Below are positions 25,928 to 33,324 of a stretch of 64,000 nt of DNA, one piece after another. How positions within the stretch are numbered: position 1 is the first letter of the stretch; the number at the start of each line of letters is the position of its first letter. Under the pieces are notes generated by a model. It saw only the letters and a list, made by a program, of their open reading frames with translations, made no database searches and was not told the DNA's origin. The DNA is from Stutzerimonas stutzeri (GTDB taxonomy: Bacteria; Pseudomonadota; Gammaproteobacteria; Pseudomonadales; Pseudomonadaceae), in contig NZ_CP046902.1 in the NCBI RefSeq assembly GCF_009789555.1, forward strand, positions 856,001 to 920,000. Direction: 5' to 3'. The translations under genes were made by a program, and so were the position numbers.

Positions 25928-26982
25928 CCATTCAGTCCAGCCGAGTGTTGCCCGTGTTCCGTCTTTTTTCATTGCCATTGCTGTTGACCGCCTTCTTCCT
26001 GGGTAGCGCGCCCGCCCGCGCAGAGGTGAATCTGCTGGCCAGTATCAAGCCGCTGCAACTGATTGCCGCGGCCGTTCAGCAGGGTGTCGACGAACCCCAG
26101 GTGTTGCTTCCGGCTGGCGCCTCGGCCCATCACTACGCCCTGCGACCATCCGACGTACGGCACATTCGCAGCGCCGACCTGTTTTACTGGATCGGACCGG
26201 ATATGGAAGGTTTCCTGGAGCCGATGCTCAACGGGCGCAAAGGGCCGACCCTCGCCGTGCAGTCTCTGCCCGGATTGACGCTGCGTCATTTCGGCGGCGG
26301 ACACGCCGATTCCCATCAGGATGAACACCACGACGACCACGCAAGCGATGACCCGCATGCGGGCCACGACGACCACGCACACGGGGCGCACGCCGGGCAT
26401 GAAGCCCATGACGCGCCCGCAGCGGCGGGCCACGCCGGGCACGATCACGCCCACCGTCCAGGCAGTCTCGACGCGCACCTCTGGCTGCTGCCGGCGAATG
26501 CTGGAATCATCGCCGCCCGGATGGCCGAAGACCTGGCCGCCGCCGATCCGGCCAATGCGCCGCGCTATCGCGCCAACCTCGAGGCGTTCAGCCAGCGCCT
26601 GGAGGCCCTCGATTCGCGGCTGCGCAAGCGGCTGGGCGCGGTCAGCAGCCAGCCCTTTTTCGTGTTCCACGAGGCCTACGACTATTTCGAGGCGGCCTAT
26701 GGCCTCGAGCACACCGGCGTATTCAGTGCCGGTGGCGAGGCCCAGCCCGGCGCCCGGCACGTGGCCGACATGCGCCAGCGTCTGGAACAGGCCGGCCCGA
26801 GTTGCGTATTCCATGAGCCACCGATGCGCCCGCGCCTGGCCGATAGCCTTGTCCGAGGCCTGCCGGCCAAGGTGGCCGAACTGGACCCCATGGGGCATGG
26901 CGTCGAGACCGATGCGACGGGTTACGAGCAACTGATCGAAAATCTGGGGACCGCTCTTGCCGAGTGCCTGGAGTCGCTCTAG
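25921..26982 (+). CDS. znuA: zinc ABC transporter substrate-binding protein
   Basis: The product is up to 353 residues, a cluster A-I binding protein. A signal peptide (FRLFSLPLLLTAFFLGSAPARA) precedes LLASIKPLQLIAAAVQQG. Zinc ligands include the His in ASAHHYALRPSD, HLWLLPANA, and FVFHEAYDYFE. A His/Asp-rich loop of about 50 residues (from about 122) is typical of ZnuA and probably captures zinc. The start is uncertain: ATG 25921 overlaps the candidate Zur box, and in-frame GTG codons at 25945 and 25954 would leave a more compact signal peptide. Confidence 0.92.
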   Translation: MLPIQSSRVLPVFRLFSLPLLLTAFFLGSAPARAEVNLLASIKPLQLIAAAVQQGVDEPQVLLPAGASAHHYALRPSDVRHIRSADLFYWIGPDMEGFLEPMLNGRKGPTLAVQSLPGLTLRHFGGGHADSHQDEHHDDHASDDPHAGHDDHAHGAHAGHEAHDAPAAAGHAGHDHAHRPGSLDAHLWLLPANAGIIAARMAEDLAAADPANAPRYRANLEAFSQRLEALDSRLRKRLGAVSSQPFFVFHEAYDYFEAAYGLEHTGVFSAGGEAQPGARHVADMRQRLEQAGPSCVFHEPPMRPRLADSLVRGLPAKVAELDPMGHGVETDATGYEQLIENLGTALAECLESL

Positions 26983-26996
26983 CGGCCGGTAGCCAA

Positions 26997-27025
26997 CGGG
27001 CGGCTGCACCCTCGTTAGCCGCCCG
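26997..27025 (+). terminator. stem-loop downstream of znuA
   Basis: A 9-bp perfect stem (CGGGCGGCT / AGCCGCCCG) with an 11-nt loop lies 14 bp after the znuA stop. No U-tract follows, so it may be a Rho-assisted terminator or a 3' stabilising hairpin. Confidence 0.45.
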
Positions 27026-27179
27026 GCAGTGAGCGGAGTCGGCGCCTCCAGCGATCCGGAATGCGGGTTTTCTATGCGTCGGTAACAGCTGATTGATATC
27101 TGTCATGGAAGCTTTCGATGCTCTTGGCATAAGCTTCGTGCTTCGGTTTCCCCACCATCGACACGAGGATGCGCAGCGC

Positions 27180-29330
27180 ATGGCGAAGACGGACGGGCCC
27201 ATCGCGGCAGAGAGCAGAAGCACTTCCGGCATCGCCTTGCAGGCAGCCTCCGAAGATATCTGGGCGCAGAAGTACCGCCTGACCAGCAAGGACGGCGCCC
27301 CGATCGACGACAGCGTCGATGCGACCTGGCAACGGGTGGCGCGCGCGCTGGCCGAGGTCGAGCCGACCGAGCAGCGCGAGCAGTGGTATGAGCGCTTTCT
27401 CTGGGCGCTGCGCAATGGGGCCATTCCCGCCGGACGGATCATTTCCAATGCCGGCGCGCAGGACTACAAGCCGGCCACCTCGACCATCAACTGCACCGTG
27501 TCGGGCACCATCACCGATTCGATGGACGATATCCTCGGCAAGGTCCACGAGGCCGGGCTGACGCTCAAGGCCGGCTGCGGCATCGGCTACGAGTTCAGCA
27601 CGCTGCGTCCGCGCGGCTCCTTCGTCTCGGGGGCCGGCGCGCATACCAGCGGGCCTCTCTCGTTCATGGATATCTTCGACAAGATGTGCTTCACCGTCAG
27701 CTCCGCGGGCGGTCGGCGCGGGGCGCAGATGGGCACCTTCGACGTGGGCCATCCCGATGTGCGCGAATTCATCCGCGCCAAGCGCGAGGACGGTCGGCTG
27801 CGTCAGTTCAACCTCAGTCTGCTGATCACCGATGAGTTCATGCAGGCGGTCGAGGGTGACGCCGACTGGCCGCTGGTCTTCCCGTTGCACCTGAAGGAGA
27901 AGGCCGAGCTCGACCTCGACGATCCAGCGCAAGTGGTCTGGCGCGAGTGGCCGAGCCACGACGGGTACATCGTCCGCAAGGACGGCCTGGTGGCCTGCAA
28001 GATCTACGGTCGGGTCAAGGCGCGGCACCTGTGGGACATGATCATGGTCTCCACGTACGACTACGCCGAGCCGGGATTCATCCTCGTCGACCGCGTCAAT
28101 CAGCTGAACAACAACTGGTGGTGCGAAGCGATCCGCGCCACCAATCCCTGTGGCGAACAACCGCTGCCGCCCTATGGCTCCTGCCTGCTGGGCTCGATCA
28201 ACCTGACCCGCTTCGTGGTCGATCCGTTCGGCGTCGATGCCCGCTTCGACTGGGACAAGTATCGCGAAGTGGTGCGCCTGTTCACCCGCATGCTCGACAA
28301 CGTGGTGGAGATCAACGGCTTGCCGCTGGAACAGCAGCGCCACGAGATCGAGAGTAAACGCCGCCACGGCATGGGCTTCCTGGGCCTGGGCTCGGCGCTG
28401 ACGTTGCTCAAGCTGCGTTACGGCAGTCCCGAAGCCTGCGTGTTCACCGAAGAAGTCGCGCGTGAAATGGCGCTGGTTGGCTGGGAAGTCGCCCTTGAGC
28501 TGTCGAAGGAAAAAGGCCCGGCGCCACTGCTGACCGAAACCTTCGAAGTGACCGCCGAGATGCTGCGTAAACGCCCGGAGATGAAGAAAGACGGTTACAA
28601 GATCGGTGACCAGGTGCCGGGACGCGTATTGCACGCCAGGTATTCGCGCTACATGCAGCGGGTTGCCGAGTACGCCCCCGAACTCATCGACCAGTTGGCC
28701 GAGCAGGGCGCGCGTTTCACCCACCACAGCTCTATCGCACCCACCGGCACCATCAGCCTGAGCCTGGCCAATAACGCCTCCAACGGCATCGAACCGAGTT
28801 TCGCGCATCACTACTCGCGCAACCTGATTCGTCCCGGACGCAAGGCCAAGGAAAAGATCGAGGTGTTCAGCTATGAGTTGCTGGCCTATCGCACCCTGAT
28901 CAATTCCAGGGCGCAGCCGGGTTCGAGCGACCCGGCGCAGCAGCTGCCGGACTATTTCATCACAGCCGACGACATCACCCCGACGCAACATGTCGACATT
29001 CAGGCGGCTGCGCAGAAGTGGGTTGACTCGTCGATTTCCAAGACCGCCAACGTACCCACGGACTACCCGTTCGAGGCGTTCAAGGACATTTACCGTTATG
29101 CCTGGCGGCAGGGCCTGAAGGGCTGCACCACGTTCCGCTTCAACCCGGCGGCCTTCCAGGGCGTGCTGGTCAAGGAAGCGGACCTGGAAAAGACCCTGTA
29201 CCGCTTCATCCTCGAGGATGGCAGCGTGGTCGAGCTCAAAGGCAATGAAGAAGTCGAATACGACGGCGAGGTCAATTCCGCCGCCAACCTGTTCGACGCC
29301 CTCAAAGAAGGCTATTACGGCAAGTATTGA
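27180..29330 (+). CDS. nrdJa: class II (adenosylcobalamin-dependent) ribonucleotide reductase, large part
   Basis: The enzyme reduces ribonucleotides to deoxyribonucleotides with a B12-derived thiyl radical, independently of oxygen. About 716 residues carry the RNR barrel: the first catalytic Cys in STINCTVSG, the active-site motif NPCGEQPLPPYGSC with the NxCxE residues, and SIAPTGTISL. It lacks the C-terminal zinc-ribbon part, which is encoded by the next gene. Start ATG 27180 is a guess between several in-frame starts (27105 is another); the AT-rich sequence before it looks like a promoter. No cobalamin riboswitch is seen upstream. Confidence 0.93.
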   Translation: MAKTDGPIAAESRSTSGIALQAASEDIWAQKYRLTSKDGAPIDDSVDATWQRVARALAEVEPTEQREQWYERFLWALRNGAIPAGRIISNAGAQDYKPATSTINCTVSGTITDSMDDILGKVHEAGLTLKAGCGIGYEFSTLRPRGSFVSGAGAHTSGPLSFMDIFDKMCFTVSSAGGRRGAQMGTFDVGHPDVREFIRAKREDGRLRQFNLSLLITDEFMQAVEGDADWPLVFPLHLKEKAELDLDDPAQVVWREWPSHDGYIVRKDGLVACKIYGRVKARHLWDMIMVSTYDYAEPGFILVDRVNQLNNNWWCEAIRATNPCGEQPLPPYGSCLLGSINLTRFVVDPFGVDARFDWDKYREVVRLFTRMLDNVVEINGLPLEQQRHEIESKRRHGMGFLGLGSALTLLKLRYGSPEACVFTEEVAREMALVGWEVALELSKEKGPAPLLTETFEVTAEMLRKRPEMKKDGYKIGDQVPGRVLHARYSRYMQRVAEYAPELIDQLAEQGARFTHHSSIAPTGTISLSLANNASNGIEPSFAHHYSRNLIRPGRKAKEKIEVFSYELLAYRTLINSRAQPGSSDPAQQLPDYFITADDITPTQHVDIQAAAQKWVDSSISKTANVPTDYPFEAFKDIYRYAWRQGLKGCTTFRFNPAAFQGVLVKEADLEKTLYRFILEDGSVVELKGNEEVEYDGEVNSAANLFDALKEGYYGKY

Positions 29331-29380
29331 GCCCCGACTGATAGCCGGGCGACAGGTGTCGCCCGGACGGAGAACCTGTA

Positions 29381-30085
29381 ATGACCGTCAAGATTACCCA
29401 GCGCATCAAGGGCTTCAAGGTTGTCGACGAAACGCTCGAACGCCCAGCCGTAGCGGCTGACAGCAACACCCACAGCGCGAGCAAGGCCACCGTCGTGGAA
29501 ATGGACGAAAGCCTGCAACGCCCGGAAACGCTGATCGGCATGACCTACAAGATCAAATCGCCATTGTTCGAGCATGCGCTCTACGTGACCATCAACGACG
29601 TTGTGCTCAATGCGGGCACCCCGCACGAGCAGCGCCGACCGTTCGAGATTTTCATCAACTCCAAGAACATGGATCACTTCCAGTGGATCGTCGCGCTTAC
29701 GCGGATCATGTCGGCGGTGTTCCGCAAGGGCGGCGACTGCACCTTCCTCGTGGAGGAACTCAAAGCGGTGTTCGACCCGCGTGGTGGTTATCTGAAGAAG
29801 GGTGGCATCTATATGCCGTCCATCGTCGCTGAGATTGGCGGCGTGCTGGAGCGTCACCTGATTGCCATCGGCATGCTCGAAGGCCATGCGCTGGACGAAA
29901 CCCAGCTGAAATACCTGGCCGAGAAGCGCGCCGCCTACGAGGCCAGCCAGGGTGCGGTGGCGGTGGAGCCGGGCGAAGGCTTTCCGGCAGGCGCGCAATT
30001 GTGCAACAAGTGCAACACCCAGGCCGTGGTGCAGATGGATGGCTGCGCCACCTGCCTCAATTGCGGCAACTCGAAGTGCGGCTGA
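29381..30085 (+). CDS. nrdJb: class II ribonucleotide reductase, C-terminal part
   Basis: The 234-residue product corresponds to the C-terminal region of single-chain NrdJ enzymes. A TSCPD-type domain (about residues 45-180) is followed by a Cys-rich zinc-finger tail with CNKC and CATCLNCGNSKC motifs, whose thiols probably re-reduce the active site of NrdJa. The gene lies 50 bp after nrdJa with a GGAG ribosome site. This split arrangement is known from P. aeruginosa (PA5497/PA5496), so it is a natural two-gene form, not a recent frameshift. Confidence 0.93.
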   Translation: MTVKITQRIKGFKVVDETLERPAVAADSNTHSASKATVVEMDESLQRPETLIGMTYKIKSPLFEHALYVTINDVVLNAGTPHEQRRPFEIFINSKNMDHFQWIVALTRIMSAVFRKGGDCTFLVEELKAVFDPRGGYLKKGGIYMPSIVAEIGGVLERHLIAIGMLEGHALDETQLKYLAEKRAAYEASQGAVAVEPGEGFPAGAQLCNKCNTQAVVQMDGCATCLNCGNSKCG

Positions 30086-30087
30086 TC

Positions 30088-30121
30088 GCAGGCGTGCAAG
30101 CCTGAAGTCAGGCTCGCCTGC
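30088..30121 (+). terminator. stem-loop downstream of nrdJb
   Basis: A 7-bp outer stem (GCAGGCG / CGCCTGC) encloses a second 7-bp stem (AGCCTGA / TCAGGCT), starting 3 bp after the nrdJb stop. The lack of a U-tract makes intrinsic termination unsure. A further GC-rich dyad (GCCGCTT / AAGCGGC, 30144-30169) follows in the same spacer, which otherwise holds nothing recognisable. Confidence 0.5.
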
Positions 30122-30273
30122 AGGCAGGACAAGCCTCTGGCAGGCCGCTTGCGCTGCTTTGTAAGCGGCGCAAGCGACAGCGAATAAGCTCGATCCCGCC
30201 TAAATGACCCAGTGTATTTCACCGTCCTGGATCGCGCTCAACGTCCCACGGTGCTGGCGCGTGGGGCGACGTT

Positions 30274-31647
30274 TCAGGTCACCACGCGGTAGCACGGTAC
30301 GTAGGGGCGGCCGCCGGGAAGTTTCATCCGATGCTGTACGACGAAGGCCTGCAGCAGTTCGTCGAGCGGCTTCATGATCGCCGCATCGCCATGGATTTCG
30401 TAGCGGCCATATTCCTCGATGCGCCGAATGCCCTTGTCCTTGACGTTGCCCGCCACGATCCCTGAAAACGCCCGGCGCAGGTTCGCCGCCAGTGCATGAG
30501 GCGGCACGTCGCGGGTCAGTTGCAGGTTGGCCATGTTTTCGTGGGTCGGATCGAACGGTCGCTGGAAGCCTTCTTCGATCCTGAGCAACCAGTTGAAGTG
30601 GAACGCGTCGTTGCGCTCGCGGCGGAACTGCTTGACCGCCTTCAGTCCCTCGACCATCTGGCGCGCGACCTCGGTCGGGTCGTCGATGACGATCTGGTAA
30701 AGCCGCTGCGCTTGCTCGCCCAGCGTCGCGCCGACGAACTCGCGCAACTGCTGCAGGTAGGGCGCCGCGCTTTCAGGGCCGGTAAGGATGACCGGGAAGG
30801 GCACGTCGCGGTTATCCGGGTGCAGAAGGATGCCCAGCAGGTAAAGAAATTCTTCCGCTGTGCCGACGCCGCCCGGGAAGATGATGATGCCGTGGCCCAC
30901 GCGGACGAAGGCTTCCAGGCGTTTTTCGATATCCGGCAGGATCACCAGTTCGTTGACGATCGGGTTCGGCGCCTCGGCGGCGATGATGCCCGGTTCGGTC
31001 AGGCCCAGGTAGCGACCGGCGAGAATCCGTTGTTTGGCATGGGCGATGGTCGCGCCCTTCATCGGGCCTTTCATCACGCCCGGGCCGCAGCCGGTACAGA
31101 CGTTCAGATTGCGCAGGCCCAGCTCATGGCCGACACGTTTGCTGTATTTGTATTCCTCGGTGCTGATCGAGTGCCCGCCCCAGCACACCACCATGTTCGG
31201 CTCGATGCCCGGACGCAGCGTGCGGGCGTTGCGCAGCAAGTGGAAGACGTAGTCGGTGATGCCCTGCGAGCTGCTCAGGTCGATGCGGGCGCTACCCAGT
31301 TCGCTCTCGGTGTAAACGATGTCCCGGAGCGCGCTGAAGAGCATTTCGCGGGTGCTGGCGATCATTTCGCCATCGACAAACGCATCGGCCGGAGCATTGA
31401 GCAGCTCCAGCCGTACGCCACGGTCCTGCTGATGGATGCGCACTTCGAAGTCGTCATAGGCTTCGAGGATGGTTTTCGCGTTGTCGATCCGCGCGCCGGT
31501 GTTGAGGATCGCCAGGGCGCACTGGCGGAACAGCGTGTAGGTACTGCCGGAGCTGGCTTCGCTGAGTTGTTGCACTTCCCGTTGGGACAGCGTTTCCAGG
31601 CTGCCCTTGGGGGTTACCGAGGCATTGATTACGTAGCGTGAAGTCAT
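30274..31647 (-). CDS. ppnN: pyrimidine/purine nucleotide 5'-monophosphate nucleosidase (PpnN, LOG family)
   Basis: The 457-residue enzyme hydrolyses nucleoside monophosphates to base and ribose 5-phosphate and belongs to the YgdH/PpnN group. The LOG-family motif PGGVGTAEE lies near residue 257, and the Rossmann-type VVCWGGHSIS with CTGCGPGVMKGPMKGA is present. N- and C-terminal extensions flanking the LOG core distinguish it from short cytokinin-activating LOG enzymes. It is monocistronic, facing away from thrB. Confidence 0.93.
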   Translation of the reverse strand: MTSRYVINASVTPKGSLETLSQREVQQLSEASSGSTYTLFRQCALAILNTGARIDNAKTILEAYDDFEVRIHQQDRGVRLELLNAPADAFVDGEMIASTREMLFSALRDIVYTESELGSARIDLSSSQGITDYVFHLLRNARTLRPGIEPNMVVCWGGHSISTEEYKYSKRVGHELGLRNLNVCTGCGPGVMKGPMKGATIAHAKQRILAGRYLGLTEPGIIAAEAPNPIVNELVILPDIEKRLEAFVRVGHGIIIFPGGVGTAEEFLYLLGILLHPDNRDVPFPVILTGPESAAPYLQQLREFVGATLGEQAQRLYQIVIDDPTEVARQMVEGLKAVKQFRRERNDAFHFNWLLRIEEGFQRPFDPTHENMANLQLTRDVPPHALAANLRRAFSGIVAGNVKDKGIRRIEEYGRYEIHGDAAIMKPLDELLQAFVVQHRMKLPGGRPYVPCYRVVT

Positions 31648-31987
31648 TCGTTCTTTTCCCTGAAAACAATGCTACCGAGCCAGGCAGGTCCAGGTGCATC
31701 AGGAGGTGATACGCCCAGGTCGGCCAGGGCGCATGATTGCAAGGGTCGGGCAGCGCGACGCCGCCGTTGGTCCGCCGTCGCAGCAGGGTGAGGTCGCCAT
31801 CTTACCGCAGCCGTTGCAACGCACGGGCGGGGCTTCTTGACGCCGCGAACGCAGAAACGTTCCTCGGCCTCGCATAATCCTCGCTGCCATGATCTTCGAC
31901 CGCGAACGGCCGCGATTATCCATCGCTCGAACGGTATTTGGCCGATGGCGTACCGGTGTCGTCAGTTGGCGCGACCGGACGGACGGT
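31648..31987. other. 340-bp spacer between ppnN and thrB, no confident gene
   Basis: No gene can be supported here. A minus-strand frame (31699-31868 region) would encode a short Cys-rich peptide including CNGCGKMATSPCC, but it lacks a clear ribosome site and its frame extends antisense-like into thrB. The stretch directly before ppnN must hold that gene's promoter. No repeat or RNA structure stands out. Confidence 0.5.
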
Positions 31988-32938
31988 CTACAGCGCGAAC
32001 GGGAGCACGCTGTGGCAATGCTGGCGAGCGCCGAGCAGGCGGCGGAACTCATCCGGGTCCTTGATCAGTACCGATTGGCCGGCAAAGTTGTGTGCCGCAA
32101 TCAGGCGCGACAGCCAGAAGCGCACACAGGCGACGCGCAGCATGGGTTTCCACAGCTCGGCTTCGGCTGGAGTGAAACGGCGCAGGCTGGAATAGGCGGC
32201 AAGCAGCGCCTGGCTGCGATCTTCGTCGAGTTCGCTGTTGGGGTGCGAGCACCAGTCGTTTACCGAGATGGCAATGTCGTAGAGCATTGGCCCGGAGCAG
32301 GCGTTATAGAAGTCGATCACGCCGGTCAGGTGGCTGCCCTCGAACAGCACATTGTCGCGGAACAGGTCTGCGTGCAGATTGGCACGCGGCAGCGCGAGGA
32401 TTTTCGGTTTCAGCTCGGCGATTTCCGCCAGACCGTCGCGCAGCAGGGGCAGGTGGTCGTCGGGTAGCGCCATGGCAAGGCTGGGGCCTTCGGCCTGCAT
32501 CCAGTCGAGCCCGCGGTCGCTGCGGCGTTCGATGATCCGGTCGCGGGTCGCCAGGTGCAGTCGCGCCAGCAACCGGCCCACTTCGGCGCAGTGATGAGCG
32601 TTGGGCGCCGCGACGTGCTTGCCCGGCAGTCGTGGCTGCAACATCGCCGGCTTCTGCGCCAGCGTGCGTAGCGCCTCGCCGCGCTCGGTGCGCAGGGCGT
32701 AAGGCACCGGCAGACGTGCACGGTGCAGCACGTCGAGCAGCTCGATGAAAAACGGCAGGTCCTGCGTCGGCCCCCGTTCGACAAGGGTCAGGACGTACTC
32801 GCCCTGCTCCAGGCTGACGAAGAAATTGCTGTTCTCGCTGCCGGCGGCGATCCCCTCGAAGTCGCGCAGACGCCCGAGGCGGTAGGGCGCCAGAAAGGTC
32901 TCCAGCTCCTCGCGTTGAAGCGGCGTGAATACCGACAT
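31988..32938 (-). CDS. thrB: homoserine kinase (ThrB, aminoglycoside-phosphotransferase fold)
   Basis: The 316-residue kinase phosphorylates homoserine in threonine synthesis. Unlike the GHMP-type ThrB of E. coli, it has the choline/aminoglycoside kinase fold. The catalytic loop LPRANLHADLFRDNVLF lies near residue 185 and the metal motif GVIDFYNA near 208. The N-lobe begins with SENSNFFVSLEQGEYVLTL. The same gene (PA5495) lies between nrdJ and polA in P. aeruginosa. Start ATG 32938 is followed upstream by the DUF2782 gene on the same strand, 28 bp away. Confidence 0.93.
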   Translation of the reverse strand: MSVFTPLQREELETFLAPYRLGRLRDFEGIAAGSENSNFFVSLEQGEYVLTLVERGPTQDLPFFIELLDVLHRARLPVPYALRTERGEALRTLAQKPAMLQPRLPGKHVAAPNAHHCAEVGRLLARLHLATRDRIIERRSDRGLDWMQAEGPSLAMALPDDHLPLLRDGLAEIAELKPKILALPRANLHADLFRDNVLFEGSHLTGVIDFYNACSGPMLYDIAISVNDWCSHPNSELDEDRSQALLAAYSSLRRFTPAEAELWKPMLRVACVRFWLSRLIAAHNFAGQSVLIKDPDEFRRLLGARQHCHSVLPFAL

Positions 32939-32966
32939 GAGTGCCTTCCGTTATGTCGTGGCTGGG

Positions 32967-33248
32967 TTACCAGCTGAAGATCTGCCAGGCCGGAATCAGC
33001 ATATCGGGCTTGTCGGCGTGGATGAAGTTGTTGTCCCCATCGGCGCGCACCAGGAAGTACGGCTTGCCGGTCTTCGGGATGATTTTCACGGCGTAGAGGA
33101 AGCCGTTGACACGGTATTCCTCGACGGTCCGCTCGCCTTCCTGGCGGATGGTCACGTCGGGTTCGCCTTCTACCGATTCCTGGGCGTAACCGGTCAGCGG
33201 CACAAGCGCCAGGAGGCTGGCCAACATCAGAGGTTTGATCGCACGCAT
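32967..33248 (-). CDS. DUF2782 domain-containing secreted protein
   Basis: The 93-residue protein has a Sec signal peptide (cleavage after TGYAQ or nearby) and a short acidic/beta-rich domain with RTVEEYRVNGFLYAVKIIP and KPYFLVRADGD. It matches the DUF2782 family present between thrB and polA in pseudomonads (PA5494). It is probably periplasmic. The function is unknown. It is likely co-transcribed with thrB. Confidence 0.85.
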   Translation of the reverse strand: MRAIKPLMLASLLALVPLTGYAQESVEGEPDVTIRQEGERTVEEYRVNGFLYAVKIIPKTGKPYFLVRADGDNNFIHADKPDMLIPAWQIFSW

Positions 33249-33324
33249 GATAACCTTGTCCCTTTGTCGTCAAGTGGTCCGATGCATTCTAGCCGCGGGC
33301 CCGCCGAAAAGGTTGATCCTGCTC

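Noticed and set aside
27072..27160. Short minus-strand frame with peptide-like sequence (MVGKPKHEAYAKSIESF)
   Set aside because: Only about 28 codons after an ATG, no ribosome site, and it lies in the nrdJa promoter region; composition alone is not enough.
26983..27179. Cobalamin riboswitch upstream of nrdJa
   Set aside because: The spacer is too short and no B12-box-like sequence was found; only a GC-rich hairpin and an AT-rich promoter-like block.
31699..32052. Minus-strand Cys-rich frame between ppnN and thrB
   Set aside because: No clear ribosome site, no recognised zinc motif spacing, and overlap with the end of thrB.
33235..33324. Longer polA N-terminus
   Set aside because: It would overlap the divergent DUF2782 gene and adds residues absent from the family.
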